A stretch of 64,000 nucleotides of DNA from CAMAVH01 sp964628235 (GCA_964628235.1 CAZVLU010000012.1:12848-76847); one strand, 5' to 3'; shown: positions 8,669-17,770, numbered from the stretch's first letter. Made by a program: numbers and translations. The notes: generated by a model not told the origin, from the sequence alone.

Positions 8669-9553
8669 ATGACAGGCATGGGTAACGTGGAAGCGCGAGT
8701 GGCGGGGCTGCATCGCATCGCGCTGACTGTTCCGAACCTCGAAGGAACCAGGCGCTTCTACAGGGATGCTTGGCATTTGCTCGAGGCAGGTTTCCAGAAG
8801 CACTTTTACGCCTTCCGCACGCAAGCCTCGGGTCATGACGACTTTCTGCTTGCTGAGGGGCCGCGCGGCATAGATCACGTCGCTTTCGCGGTGGCATCGA
8901 ATGAAGCCCTGCGCGAACTGTCAGGCCGTCTGGCCAGCGCTGGCTTCAAACCGGCGGAGGTCGAGCGTAACCGGCTATTCGCTGGCGATCAGCAGGCGGT
9001 CGCCACGCGAGATCCCGATGGCCGCTCGATATGGCTCGTGCTGAGGGACGGAGGCGACGCTGCCGCACTGGCTCCGGCGAAGGTTTCAGGGCCGCAGCGC
9101 ATCGGTCATGTCGTCTTTTGGACCACGGTAAGCGCCGAAACCGAGCGTTTCTACGGTTTGCTGGGGTTCCAAGTCACAGACCGCACCAACGCCGGAATGT
9201 CCTTCCTACGCTGCAGCAACGACCATCATACAGTCGCCTTGGCGAAGAGCGCATCGGGCAAGGCCGGCATCCAGCATATCGCTTTCGATGTCGGCTCGCT
9301 TGACGAGGTGATGCGCAATTACGGCCGCTTGCGGACGATGGGCATCGAATGCGCCTGGGGCGTCGGCCGTCACGGCCCCGGCAACAACGTCTTCAGCTAC
9401 TACGCCGATCCCGCCGGAAATTTCGTTGAGTACTACGGGGATATGGAGAAGTTTCCCGTGGGCGAAACCGTAGAGACCAAAATCTGGGGGCCCGAACACA
9501 AAGGCGACGTTTGGGGTGTGGCCGGCATCCCGCCGCTCGCTTTTCGCGAATGA
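8669..9553 (+). CDS. VOC-superfamily protein, extradiol dioxygenase type
   Basis: Tandem vicinal-oxygen-chelate protein (294 aa) like 2,3-dihydroxybiphenyl dioxygenases, which cleave catechol rings next to the hydroxyls. Domain 1 spans about residues 10-125 (GLHRIALTVPNLEGTRRFY). Domain 2 spans about 145-285 (RIGHVVFWTTVSAETERFY, then NDHHTVAL and FVEYYGD). The His of GHVVFW, a His of IQHIAFDVG and the Glu of VEYYGD are the likely 2-His-1-Glu metal site. The C-terminus carries WGPEHKGDVWG, identical in the paralogue at 33351. It follows the decarboxylase-like gene, as expected for cleavage of the resulting catechol. The exact ring substrate is unknown. Confidence 0.85.
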   Translation: MTGMGNVEARVAGLHRIALTVPNLEGTRRFYRDAWHLLEAGFQKHFYAFRTQASGHDDFLLAEGPRGIDHVAFAVASNEALRELSGRLASAGFKPAEVERNRLFAGDQQAVATRDPDGRSIWLVLRDGGDAAALAPAKVSGPQRIGHVVFWTTVSAETERFYGLLGFQVTDRTNAGMSFLRCSNDHHTVALAKSASGKAGIQHIAFDVGSLDEVMRNYGRLRTMGIECAWGVGRHGPGNNVFSYYADPAGNFVEYYGDMEKFPVGETVETKIWGPEHKGDVWGVAGIPPLAFRE

Positions 9554-9625
9554 GGCCGGACGGCACCCGGACTAAAGCGGCCTGTATGTCAATCCACAGC
9601 TATTCGATGAGCTTCATCGGATGAG

Positions 9626-11098
9626 ATGAGAAAGACCGAGATGAATCTGGTGACGAAGGCTGATCGCATGTTGATCGGCGGAGAATTGGTCGAAAGCGAC
9701 AGCGGTGAATGGATCGACTCGACCAATCCCGCGACGGAAGAGGTCATCGGCCGCTTCCCGAGAGGCAAGGAGAAGGACATAGCACGCGCGGTCGCCGCCG
9801 CGGAGCACGCTTGGCCCGAGTGGAACGCCATGGGCGTGGGGGCTCGGGCTCAAGCCCTGCGCAAGTTCGGCCAGCTTATGCTCGAGCGCGCCGACGAGCT
9901 GCTCGAGGTCGAGGTCAGGGATACCGGCAACACGATTGCGCCGATGCGCGGCGACGTCCGCACCGGTGTTGAGGGGCTGAACTATTACGCCGGCCTGGGG
10001 TACGAGTTGAAGGGCGAGTCTATCCCGGCGACCTCCAATCATCTTCACTTCTCGGTCCGAGAGCCTTATGGCGTCGTCGGGCGCATCGTACCGTTCAATC
10101 ACCCGGTCATGTTCGCGACAGCCCGCAGCGCCGCGGCTTTGATGGCGGGCAACGCCGTGGTTGTGAAGCCACCGGAAACGGCCTCTCTTTCCGCCCTCGT
10201 CCTTTCCGAGATCGCGCGAGAGGCTCTTCCGCCGGGCGTGTTCAACATCGTGACGGGCCTTGGCTCGGAGGCCGGCGCGGCGCTTGTGCGTCACCCGACG
10301 GTGAAGAGAATTGCATTCATAGGCTCGGTCGAAACGGGCAAGTCGATCCAACGCATGGCAGCTGAATCGGCGGTGAAGCACGTCACACTCGAACTTGGCG
10401 GCAAGAATCCGATGATCGTGTTTCCCGATGTCGATCCCAAAACTGTGGTCGACGCCGCGGTCGCAGGCATGAATTTCTCGTGGCAGGGCCAGTCTTGCGG
10501 CTCGACCAGCCGCTTGCTGCTGCATGAATCGATCCATGATCAAGTTGTCCAAGGCTTGATCGAGCGCATCAACGCCATTCGCGTGGGAGATCCGATGAGC
10601 CCGGAAAGCCAGATGGGCGCGATCAATTCTAAGGGGCAGTACGAAAAGGTGCTGCGCTACATCGACATCGCCAAGTCCGAGGGCGCGCGGCTGCTGGCCG
10701 GCGGCGGCCGTCCGACCGGCCCGGGCTTTGAAAAGGGTTACTGGATCCGCCCGACCTTGTTCTCGGACGTCAAGCAATCGATGTGCATCGCTAACGAAGA
10801 GGTCTTCGGGCCGATCCTGTCGGTGATCAAATGGTCGAATTTCGAGGAGGCGATCAGCATCGCCAATGCGACCGATCTCGGCCTGACGGCGTCGGTGTGG
10901 ACACAAAACATCGACGACGCGTTGGGCGCCGCCCGGCAGGTGCGCTCGGGCTACATCTGGATCAACTGCGTTGGCCCTCATTATCCCGCGATGGCCTACG
11001 GAGGAATGAAGAACAGCGGGGTCGGTCGGGAAGAAGGCATCGAGGAGATGCTGAGCTACACAGAGCAGAAAGTTTTCAATGTTAGCATGCGGAAATAA
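9626..11098 (+). CDS. Aldehyde dehydrogenase
   Basis: NAD(P)-dependent aldehyde dehydrogenase of 490 aa, full family length. Visible motifs are VPFNHPVMFA (about 155), the cofactor loop FIGSVETGKSI (about 230-240), the general base Glu in LELGGKNPM (about 253), the catalytic Cys in WQGQSCGSTSR (about 288) and the late EEVFGPILSV (about 390). In the pathway it would oxidise an aldehyde released by ring fission or aldolase cleavage to the acid. An internal ATG at 9641 (MNLVTK) is an alternative start. It is separated from the Bug protein gene by 128 bases, so a new transcription start could lie there. Confidence 0.93.
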   Translation: MRKTEMNLVTKADRMLIGGELVESDSGEWIDSTNPATEEVIGRFPRGKEKDIARAVAAAEHAWPEWNAMGVGARAQALRKFGQLMLERADELLEVEVRDTGNTIAPMRGDVRTGVEGLNYYAGLGYELKGESIPATSNHLHFSVREPYGVVGRIVPFNHPVMFATARSAAALMAGNAVVVKPPETASLSALVLSEIAREALPPGVFNIVTGLGSEAGAALVRHPTVKRIAFIGSVETGKSIQRMAAESAVKHVTLELGGKNPMIVFPDVDPKTVVDAAVAGMNFSWQGQSCGSTSRLLLHESIHDQVVQGLIERINAIRVGDPMSPESQMGAINSKGQYEKVLRYIDIAKSEGARLLAGGGRPTGPGFEKGYWIRPTLFSDVKQSMCIANEEVFGPILSVIKWSNFEEAISIANATDLGLTASVWTQNIDDALGAARQVRSGYIWINCVGPHYPAMAYGGMKNSGVGREEGIEEMLSYTEQKVFNVSMRK

Positions 11099-11226
11099 GC
11101 CGCATCGCCTTTCCGCGTGTGTGGATATCAAACCCGCAAACGCTGCCGCGGGCTGCTGCGCGCGCGATGCTGATGAAACAGTCAATGGCATAAATTTTAG
11201 CTGATCAAAAAAATGAGGGGGCTAGT

Positions 11227-12240
11227 ATGAAGGTTTTGAGGGCGATGTGGCTTGGACTATTTGGCGTGCTCGGCGCCGGAGCGGCCCAAGCAGACAGTTT
11301 TTACAAAGACAAGCAGGTCAAATTGGTGATCGGAACGGCGGTCGGCGGAAGTTACGACTTCAGCGCGCGCATGGTCGGCCGCCATATCAATCGTCACATT
11401 CCCGATAAGCCGACGTTGATCGTGCAGAACATGCCGGGCGCAGGCGGCGTGATCGCTTGTAATTATCTCTACAATGTAGCACCGCAAGACGGCACTGCGC
11501 TGGGCGCGATCGTCCAGATCAATCCGCTTAACTACATGTTCAAGGATCCTGGCGTCCGCTTCGATCCGGCCAAGTTCCACTGGATTGGCAACCCGACCTC
11601 GTCGGTTAATCTCTATGCCGTTTGGCACACGGTTCCAGTGAAGACCGTGAACGAATTCCTGAACACGCCGGTCGTCTTCGGCAGCACCACCCGGACCGGC
11701 TCCGGCGGAGCTGAGATCCTGCTGCTCAACAACATCCTAGGCACGAAGTTCCAGCTGGTCACCGGTTATAAGGGCGGATCCGAGATCGATCTCGCCATCG
11801 AGAGAGGCGAGGTGCAGGGGCGCGCGGCGCAATCGTTGGACGGCTGGAAGCTGACCAAGCCGGACTGGGTGCGCGACGGCAAAATCAAGGTTATGATACA
11901 GATGGGATTGGCGCGCGATAAGGAGCTGCCCGATGTGCCGCTGCTCACCGAGATTGCGCAGACCGAAGAGCAGAAGACGATTCTCGGTCTCTTCTCGTAT
12001 TCCGTCGGTTTGGGACGCCCTATTATCGTTGGGCCTGACGTGCCTGCCGACCGCGTACAAATTCTGCGCGAGGCTTTCCGCAAGACCATGGCCGATCCGG
12101 AATATCTTGAGGAAGCCGAGAAGGCGAACGTCGAAGTATCCGCGATTTATGGTGAGCAGCTTCAGGAGATCGTCAGCCGCATGCTGGCCACACCTGAAGC
12201 CGCTGTAAAGAAAGCGAAGGAAGCGGTGTCGGAACCATAA
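11227..12240 (+). CDS. TctC/Bug-family periplasmic solute-binding protein (1 of 5)
   Basis: Secreted binding protein of 337 aa. The signal peptide runs from MKVLRAMWLG to the AQA cleavage site near residue 22. The family's ligand-binding hallmarks follow: VKLVIGTAVGGSYD (about 30-43), IVQNMPGAGGVIACNYLYN (about 62-80) and an APQDGT turn. Bug proteins capture carboxylates for tripartite tricarboxylate transporters, but no TctA or TctB gene lies in this window, so it is an orphan here. GAGGGGG sits just before the ATG. Its position at the end of the aromatic gene run suggests that it binds the pathway substrate, perhaps an aromatic carboxylate (inference). Confidence 0.92.
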   Translation: MKVLRAMWLGLFGVLGAGAAQADSFYKDKQVKLVIGTAVGGSYDFSARMVGRHINRHIPDKPTLIVQNMPGAGGVIACNYLYNVAPQDGTALGAIVQINPLNYMFKDPGVRFDPAKFHWIGNPTSSVNLYAVWHTVPVKTVNEFLNTPVVFGSTTRTGSGGAEILLLNNILGTKFQLVTGYKGGSEIDLAIERGEVQGRAAQSLDGWKLTKPDWVRDGKIKVMIQMGLARDKELPDVPLLTEIAQTEEQKTILGLFSYSVGLGRPIIVGPDVPADRVQILREAFRKTMADPEYLEEAEKANVEVSAIYGEQLQEIVSRMLATPEAAVKKAKEAVSEP

Positions 12241-12247
12241 TCCGCGG

Positions 12248-12304
12248 CTGCGTTAGGGATACGCGGCTGCGGATAAAAGCCGCAGCCGCGTATCCCTAAC
12301 GCAG
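12248..12304 (+). repeat. 25-bp perfect inverted repeat with 7-base loop
   Basis: Bases 12248-12272 and 12280-12304 are exact reverse complements, separated by seven bases. The core is GCGTTAGGGATACGCGGC and its complement. It begins 7 bases after the Bug protein stop. There is no T-run after it, so it is not a classical Rho-independent terminator, but such a stem would still stop or stabilise the transcript. The length and perfection also fit a recombination or small mobile-element footprint. Confidence 0.9.
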
Positions 12305-12366
12305 GTGACAATAACGGCCGCGGCGTTTATCGATACTTTGTCGCAACACCTGGCCCCACCTTGCGC

Positions 12367-13686
12367 ATGCCTTCACTCACGAAAGATCAACCGGGCCAGG
12401 GGATGAAAACCGGCCGCAAGAAGAAAGCGCCGCCGGCGATGCAGGACACGCGTACCGACTATGTCGATGCGAAAACTGCCGTCCAGATGCTGGGGATCAA
12501 GCTTCCGACTTTGTACGCTTATGTGAGCCGGGGGATGATCAGGAGCACTCAGGCTCCGGGCGACCGTCCGCATCTGTATCATAGACAGGACGTCGAAAAC
12601 CTTCGCATGAACCGCCGCGGCAAAGCCGACAGGCTGACCCGCTGGGGCGCGGGCTCGACCCTGCCGACGGGCATCACGTCGGTCGGCCCTAAAGGGCCAC
12701 GATATCGCGGTCGGCTTGCGACAGATATTGCGGACATGCGCCGTCCGTTCGAAGATTGCGTCGAGCTGCTGTGGACCGGCGTCCTACCTCAGCGCCCAAC
12801 GCTATGGCCGGCGCCACAGATTCCAAAAGGCTTTTTGAGCTTCACAGAGACGCTGTTCGGCAATGTCATGAGGTGCAGCTCGCGCCAGATCCTCGGCCTG
12901 CTCGCAGGCGTATATGCCGCCTCTTTGGGACGCAATCCAGAAAGCAATCTTGCAACGCCGATGATCGCTGGCCATCAGCTTCTTCAGATTTTGGCGCCGA
13001 TCTTTGGTCTCCTCGGCAAGAAACGGCAATATGTTCTGCCAACGCGCGATACCTCGATCGCCGTTGTCATCGCGCAGAGTGCGGATGTGGCGCCGACTGA
13101 GCAAACGATCGCGGCGTTAAACGCTTGCCTCATCTTGAGTGCCGATCATGAGATCGCACCGTCGACTTATACGGCACGTGTCGCAGCTTCCGGAGGCGCG
13201 GATATTTTTTCTTGCGTGAATAGCGGCCTTGGCACGTTCGAGGGGCCGCTGACGGGGCTGGGATGCGATGAACCGGAACAGCTCCTGCGCGCTGCGCCAT
13301 CGCCGGCCGTTTACCTCAAGCTTTTGAAGGATCAGCTGCACCGCAAGGAATCCCCTATGGGGTTCAACCACCCGCTATATCGCGAAGGGGATCCACGCGG
13401 GCGCTACCTGCTCAAAATGGCAGCGGAGATTCCCAAATCGACATCCTCCGCCCGCAACATGCTCGCATGTGTGAACGCCGCTCACGAAGAACTAGATCTG
13501 ATGCCAAGCCTGGCGGTCGGGTTGGCCGTCATGTCCTCTGCGCTAAAGCTGCCCAAAGAAGCTCCAGGCGCTCTCATGACGATCGGGCGCGTGTCAGGCT
13601 GGATAGCCCATGTATTCGAACAGCGTCTGGTAGGTGCCGTCATCCAGCCCAGAACCAGATACATCGGGCCGGGATTGTCAGATTAA
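12367..13686 (+). CDS. Citrate synthase-like protein with N-terminal helix-turn-helix
   Basis: Protein of 439 aa in two parts. Residues 25-80 form a MerR/excisionase-like HTH (DAKTAVQMLGIKLPTLYAYV, then DRPHLYHRQDVENLR). Residues 100-435 form a citrate-synthase/citryl-CoA-lyase domain. SADHEIAPSTYTARVA supplies the usual active-site His region, and GFNHPLYREGDPRGR matches the family's GFGHRVY-x-DPR motif. A catalytic or effector-sensing role on a CoA thioester is possible, so it could be an enzyme, a regulator or both. The start is unsure: ATG 12367 is chosen, with TTG 12361 alternative. The last few codons and the stop lie inside an IS6-type terminal repeat (13671 onward). Confidence 0.8.
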   Translation: MPSLTKDQPGQGMKTGRKKKAPPAMQDTRTDYVDAKTAVQMLGIKLPTLYAYVSRGMIRSTQAPGDRPHLYHRQDVENLRMNRRGKADRLTRWGAGSTLPTGITSVGPKGPRYRGRLATDIADMRRPFEDCVELLWTGVLPQRPTLWPAPQIPKGFLSFTETLFGNVMRCSSRQILGLLAGVYAASLGRNPESNLATPMIAGHQLLQILAPIFGLLGKKRQYVLPTRDTSIAVVIAQSADVAPTEQTIAALNACLILSADHEIAPSTYTARVAASGGADIFSCVNSGLGTFEGPLTGLGCDEPEQLLRAAPSPAVYLKLLKDQLHRKESPMGFNHPLYREGDPRGRYLLKMAAEIPKSTSSARNMLACVNAAHEELDLMPSLAVGLAVMSSALKLPKEAPGALMTIGRVSGWIAHVFEQRLVGAVIQPRTRYIGPGLSD

Positions 13687-14222
13687 GTGCGATGGCGGCG
13701 CGAAACCCATAAACGTAAAACTCACACGCTGGCGGCGGACGCAGTCATCCATCCCGCCATGGCGTTAGCCCGGAAGGAGCGAAAGGTTGATCATGAAATC
13801 AGGTGAGGCTGGACGTTGAAGAGATTGTAGATGGCGCCGTGGGTGATGACGAAGTGCTGGGCTTGGCCCTGGGATTTAAAGCGCTGCATCTTTCGCTCTC
13901 GCCGTCGTACTGAGAGATGCGAATTCTCGGCCCTATTGTTGTCCCGTAACCGAACCGGGCGATGGCACGAGCGGCAACTCAAAGTCTCGAGCGCGGCACC
14001 GTAGGAAGGGAGGCCGTCCGTCACGATGCCAACTGGTACGTAGCCCTGTTTACTGAGAAGTTTCCGCAGCAGTTTCAACGCTGTGCGTTTGTTGCGGCGC
14101 TTCTGAACCAGCACGTGAGACCCTCGCCTTCCTGGTCGACAGCACGCCACATGAACATCCGTCGGCCGTTGATGCGGACGACCATTTCATCAAGATGAGA
14201 CAGACCCGGGGCTGACAGCACC
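13671..14222 (-). mobile_element. IS6-family relic, internally deleted (552 bp)
   Basis: The left terminus GGGATTGTCAGATTAAG and the right terminus, which reads GGTGCTGTCAGCC on the minus strand, match other IS6-type ends in this window. Between them lies only the catalytic and C-terminal part of an IS6 transposase, on the minus strand. The right end runs directly into the coding sequence for the DEMVV region, so the transposase N-terminus has been deleted. The left end overlaps the last codons of the citrate-synthase-like gene, and the right end interrupts an IS5-type transposase start. Confidence 0.75.
13722..14208 (-). pseudogene. IS6-family transposase, truncated and frameshifted
   Basis: Reading the minus strand, one frame gives HLDEMVVRINGRRMFMWRAV, the first catalytic Asp region of IS6 transposases. 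Around 14110 the frame slips. The second frame then gives VLVQKRRNKRTALKLLRKLL, VGIVTDGLPSYGAAL with the second Asp, and RDNNRAENSHLSVRRRERKM with the catalytic Glu. A premature TGA near 13791 cuts the usual C-terminus, which is still readable as STFRSFRANAMAGW down to a stop at 13722. With a missing N-terminus, a frameshift and a stop, it cannot be active. Confidence 0.8.
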
Positions 14223-14315
14223 ATCGACCCGCGGGACGCCTCTCGTATCGGTGGGAAGATGCGGCGCAAGCTGCGCGAACTGCCGGTCGGAAACCCAAAA
14301 GTGCGAACGCGTCAT
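14223..14315 (-). pseudogene. IS5-family transposase, N-terminal fragment
   Basis: From an ATG at 14315 the minus strand reads MTRSHFWVSDRQFAQL and then PHLPTDTRGVPRVD, the opening of IS5-type transposases. GAAGGGAG precedes the ATG as a ribosome-binding site. The frame is cut exactly where the GGTGCTGTCAG end of the IS6 relic begins, so the IS6 element jumped into, or recombined with, this IS5 copy. A C-terminal piece of an IS5-type transposase lies far away at 50256; whether it belongs to the same element type cannot be told. Confidence 0.6.
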
Positions 14316-14495
14316 GACAAACTCCCTTCAAGGAGCTTGAATCATGCCAGAGCTGCCTTGGGAATCCCCTTTATGGGTCTGGGAGCTATGGCGGAAACTG
14401 GGTGATGACGGTTTGAGAAGGACGGCGTATCGAGGCGGGTGACGAAGCCCCAATTGCTCGCCTGAATTTGTGTTGTTGCTGTCGGCGCTTGCATT

Positions 14496-14524
14496 TTGAC
14501 AAGGAGAAAATTGGACTCTAAGAT
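14496..14524 (+). promoter_or_regulatory. Sigma70-like promoter for the TAXI-TRAP block
   Basis: TTGACA at 14496-14501 and TAAGAT at 14519-14524 are separated by exactly 17 bases. The element is 51 bases before the TAXI gene start, with AGGAGG at 14565-14570. It is the clearest consensus-like promoter I see in the window. Confidence 0.6.
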
Positions 14525-14575
14525 ATTTTACAAAAGACAATAAGCCACAAAGGCTCGAGTTCACAGGAGGCTAAA

Positions 14576-15610
14576 ATGGGATTTCAACGCTTTTTCGGCG
14601 CGGGCATGGCGATTCTAGCGGCGAGCGCAGTCCTTGTCGGTATTCCGCGTACCGCGCAGGCCGCTCTCGACGACAAGCAGCCGATCAAATACACCGTCAC
14701 CGGAGCAACGGTGCAAGGCTATTTCAAGGTTGTCGTAGAATCGATCAACGGCATCGTGCGTGACGTCTATCCCGGCACGGCCGCGACCTTCAAGCCTGGC
14801 TCCCCCGCCGGCGGAATACTCGAAACCGCGACGGGCAAGGCGGATTTCACCTTCACCTCGGGCGCGCCGGAAATCGCCTACGCTCTGGAAGGCAAGGCGC
14901 CGTTTCGGGAATCGCTGAAGGGCAAAGTGATGCATGTAATGACATTGCATCGTCAACTCATCGTGCATAACCTGATGACGAAAGCCTGGGCCGACGAGCA
15001 CGGCATCAAGACCTTCGCCGACATCGCCGCGAAGAAGCCGCCGATGCGTCTGGCGGTCAACGATCTGGCGAACCTGCAATCGACCCTCGGCATGCATATC
15101 GCCATCTTCAACGCGCACGGTTTTCAGGAGGGCGACGTGCCGAAATGGCGCGGCAGTTTCCTGCGCGGCAATAGCGGCATCGGCCTCGACGCCTTGCGCG
15201 ACGGCAAGGCCGACGTATTCATCAACGGCCGATTCCTGCCCGACTCGACGACCCTCGATGTGGCGCGCGGCCGCGACCTCCTGTGGATCGATGGCGATCC
15301 GGCCATGATGAAGAAGGCGGCCGATGCTTGGAATTACGAAACGCTCGTGATTCCGCAAAGCACCTATCCGTTCCTGACCAAGGACGTCACCACGCTCAAG
15401 TTGTGGAACACGGTCAATACCGGGCCCTCGACATCGGAAGAGACAGTCTACAAGTTCGTCAAGGCGCTTTACGAGAACCAGAAGCGCGTCCAGTCTATTC
15501 ACCCCTCGTTGAGCGACTTTGACGGCGAGGAGATGGTTTGGAATCCGATGAAGTTGCCGCTGCATCCCGGGGCGGAGCGTTTCTACCGCGAGGCAGGCCT
15601 GCTGAAGTGA
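14576..15610 (+). CDS. TAXI-family TRAP transporter solute-binding protein
   Basis: Periplasmic binding subunit of 344 aa. The signal peptide ends near PRTAQAA (residue 29). The mature part shows the TAXI pattern: YTVTGATVQGYFKVVVE (about 38), SPAGGILETATGKADFTF (about 77-94), MRLAVNDLANLQST (about 160), KADVFINGRFLPDST (about 218). The permease gene follows 110 bases downstream, which confirms a TRAP system. AGGAGG lies 5 bases before the ATG, and a consensus-like promoter lies upstream. The ligand is probably a carboxylate or related acid; the co-encoded TauD and SDR enzymes would process it after uptake (inference). Confidence 0.88.
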   Translation: MGFQRFFGAGMAILAASAVLVGIPRTAQAALDDKQPIKYTVTGATVQGYFKVVVESINGIVRDVYPGTAATFKPGSPAGGILETATGKADFTFTSGAPEIAYALEGKAPFRESLKGKVMHVMTLHRQLIVHNLMTKAWADEHGIKTFADIAAKKPPMRLAVNDLANLQSTLGMHIAIFNAHGFQEGDVPKWRGSFLRGNSGIGLDALRDGKADVFINGRFLPDSTTLDVARGRDLLWIDGDPAMMKKAADAWNYETLVIPQSTYPFLTKDVTTLKLWNTVNTGPSTSEETVYKFVKALYENQKRVQSIHPSLSDFDGEEMVWNPMKLPLHPGAERFYREAGLLK

Positions 15611-15720
15611 CGCGTCACGCGGGGCGGCTTTTGAGATGGCCGTCCCGCCGCAAAATCTACGTCACGGCGTCCGTTTGTGCCTTGCCGCCTTTTTAACCAG
15701 AGCGAACGGCAGATTCCGCG

Positions 15721-17679
15721 ATGACCGATATCTCCAAGGCGCCGACGCGCTTCGATTTGCCGAAGCGCGTCTTCGTAATCACCGGCGAAAGCAATCGCGT
15801 CTCGCCGTCTGGCGCGACAGGCTGGCTGATCGCCGGCATGGCGGTGGCCGTCAGCTTGTTCATCGGCTGGAGCTCGATCTTCGGTACGATGACCCAGCAT
15901 CACCAGATTTCGGCAGCCTTGGCTCTACTGATGCCGATCTGCTATCTCACGACGACGCGCTCCAAGTATGTCGAGCGCTTGACCTGGGTCGATTATCTGT
16001 TAGCGGTCGTTTCCTGCGCCGTCTGCCTCTGGTATGTCTTCAACGAAGAGCGCTTCCAGAACTGGATGCGCGGCTTTTCGGTCGTGACCGAACTGGATAT
16101 CGCCCTCGGCCTTCTGTTCGTCGCGCTAATTTTTGAAATCTGCCGGCGCGCTGCGGGTTGGGGGCTAACTTCGATCATGATCGTTCTGCTGGTCTATACG
16201 GCGTTCGGCCATTTGCTGACCGGCAGCTTCTATCACGATCCTATCAGCCTCGAATATTTCACCGACATGCAGACGGTGAGCGTCGATGGCGTTTTCGGAT
16301 CCGCCCTCTACGTCGCCGCTAGTTACGCTTTCATGTTCGTGCTGTTCGGCGGATTCTACCATTTGGCCGGCGGCGGCCGATTTTTCTTTGATCTGGCTGC
16401 CGCCGTCACTGGCCGTATGATCGGCGGGCCAAGCAAGGCCTGCGTGGTCTCCAGCGGCCTTTACGGCTCGATTTCCGGCAGCCCGGTGGCCGACGTGGCC
16501 ACGACCGGCCCCATCAACATTCCGATCATGCGCAGCGTCGGCATTTCCGCTGCGCGCGCCGGCGCCATCGAGGCAGCGGCTTCGAGCGGCGGCGCCATGT
16601 TGCCGCCGGTGATGGGCGCTGTCGCCTTCATGATGGCCGACTTCACCGGGATTCCCTATCACGAGATCGCCAAATCATCGCTGATCGCCGCATTGCTCTA
16701 TTATCTCGGCGTTTTCGTTCTCGTGCATTTCGACGCGCAACGCTTCGATATCGGCCGTGTGCCCGAGAACAAGATCGTCGGCCTGTTTGAGGCGATGCGG
16801 CGCGGCTGGCTGAGCCTAATCCCCATCGTCGTGCTGATTGTGCTGCTGGTTGAAGGCTATTCGCCGGCCTATGTCGCGGCCGGGGCAACGGCGTCGGTGG
16901 TTCTCGCTAGCTGGCTGTCGCGGCCCGACGCCATCGGCCCCAAGCGCTTAGTCGAGGGTTGCGTCGATACTTGTCATCGCATGGTGCCGCTGATCGCCGC
17001 CGTCGCCGCCGCGGGCGTCATCATCGGCTGCATCGAGCTGACCGGCCTGTCGGGCAAGTTCACCGTCTTGCTGTTCGGCCTGTCGGGCGGCGAACTGGTG
17101 CCGTCGCTGATCATCGCGGCGATCATTCTCATCCTGCTCGGCATGGGCATGCCGACGACCGGCGTCTATATCATGGGCATCGCGCTGATCGCGCCGGTCT
17201 TCCTCATCAATTTTGAATTGCCGCTGCTCAGCGTGCACATGTTCATCCTCTATATCTCCTGCATGTCGGCAATCACGCCGCCGGTGGCGGTGGCCTGCTT
17301 CACGGCGGGCTCCATCGCCGGCGCCAATCCATTTAAGATCGCGCCCTATGCCTGCAAGCTGGCGGTCGGCGGGTTTGTCCTGCCGTTCTTCTTCATCTTC
17401 AATCCGGCCATCTTGATGCAAGGAACCCTCGTCGAGATTTTGTCCGATACGCTTCTCGCCGCAATGCTGGTCGTGATCGCCTCAATCGCGCTGCACGGCT
17501 GGGTGATGAAAAAGCGCGTGCCGGCTTGGTTGCGTCTGGTTTTCGCCGGCCTGGCGGTAGGCATCATCCATCCGGAACCTTGGATCGAATATGCTTGCGG
17601 CTTGCTGGCCCTAGGGATTTACACGGTGCTTTATCTGCAAGCGCGCGACTTGCAACCGTCAGCCCCCTCGGCCGAATAG
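15721..17679 (+). CDS. TRAP transporter fused permease (DctQM-type, TAXI class)
   Basis: Integral membrane protein of 652 aa. The N-terminal third has about four transmembrane helices (GWLIAGMAVAVSLFIGWSSI and following), the small-subunit part. The rest is a large permease with more than ten helices, including SGLYGSISGSPVADVATTG, MLPPVMGAVAFMMADFTG and LGMGMPTTGVYIMGIALIAP, hallmark TRAP large-subunit loops. Such fusions pair with TAXI binding proteins, as here. The pair makes a complete secondary importer driven by an ion gradient. The ribosome-binding site is weak. A small GC hairpin followed by a T-run overlaps the stop codon. Confidence 0.92.
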   Translation: MTDISKAPTRFDLPKRVFVITGESNRVSPSGATGWLIAGMAVAVSLFIGWSSIFGTMTQHHQISAALALLMPICYLTTTRSKYVERLTWVDYLLAVVSCAVCLWYVFNEERFQNWMRGFSVVTELDIALGLLFVALIFEICRRAAGWGLTSIMIVLLVYTAFGHLLTGSFYHDPISLEYFTDMQTVSVDGVFGSALYVAASYAFMFVLFGGFYHLAGGGRFFFDLAAAVTGRMIGGPSKACVVSSGLYGSISGSPVADVATTGPINIPIMRSVGISAARAGAIEAAASSGGAMLPPVMGAVAFMMADFTGIPYHEIAKSSLIAALLYYLGVFVLVHFDAQRFDIGRVPENKIVGLFEAMRRGWLSLIPIVVLIVLLVEGYSPAYVAAGATASVVLASWLSRPDAIGPKRLVEGCVDTCHRMVPLIAAVAAAGVIIGCIELTGLSGKFTVLLFGLSGGELVPSLIIAAIILILLGMGMPTTGVYIMGIALIAPVFLINFELPLLSVHMFILYISCMSAITPPVAVACFTAGSIAGANPFKIAPYACKLAVGGFVLPFFFIFNPAILMQGTLVEILSDTLLAAMLVVIASIALHGWVMKKRVPAWLRLVFAGLAVGIIHPEPWIEYACGLLALGIYTVLYLQARDLQPSAPSAE

Positions 17680-17695
17680 GCCGACGCTATTTTTT
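17668..17695 (+). terminator. Possible Rho-independent terminator
   Basis: TCGGCC and GGCCGA form a six-base-pair stem around GAATA, overlapping the permease stop. Five bases later there is a run of six T. The stem is short and the T-run is offset, so this is a weak candidate; readthrough into the TauD gene is likely. Confidence 0.35.
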
Positions 17696-17770
17696 CATTG
17701 AGCGCGGCGGCTAACGTCAAGTAAAATAAGAACATTCGTATTCTAAGGATTTGGGAGGCCAGGCATAGCC

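Noticed and set aside
9614..11191. A 525-aa minus-strand frame across the aldehyde dehydrogenase gene
   Set aside because: No family motif, and the plus strand holds a textbook aldehyde dehydrogenase with all catalytic residues.
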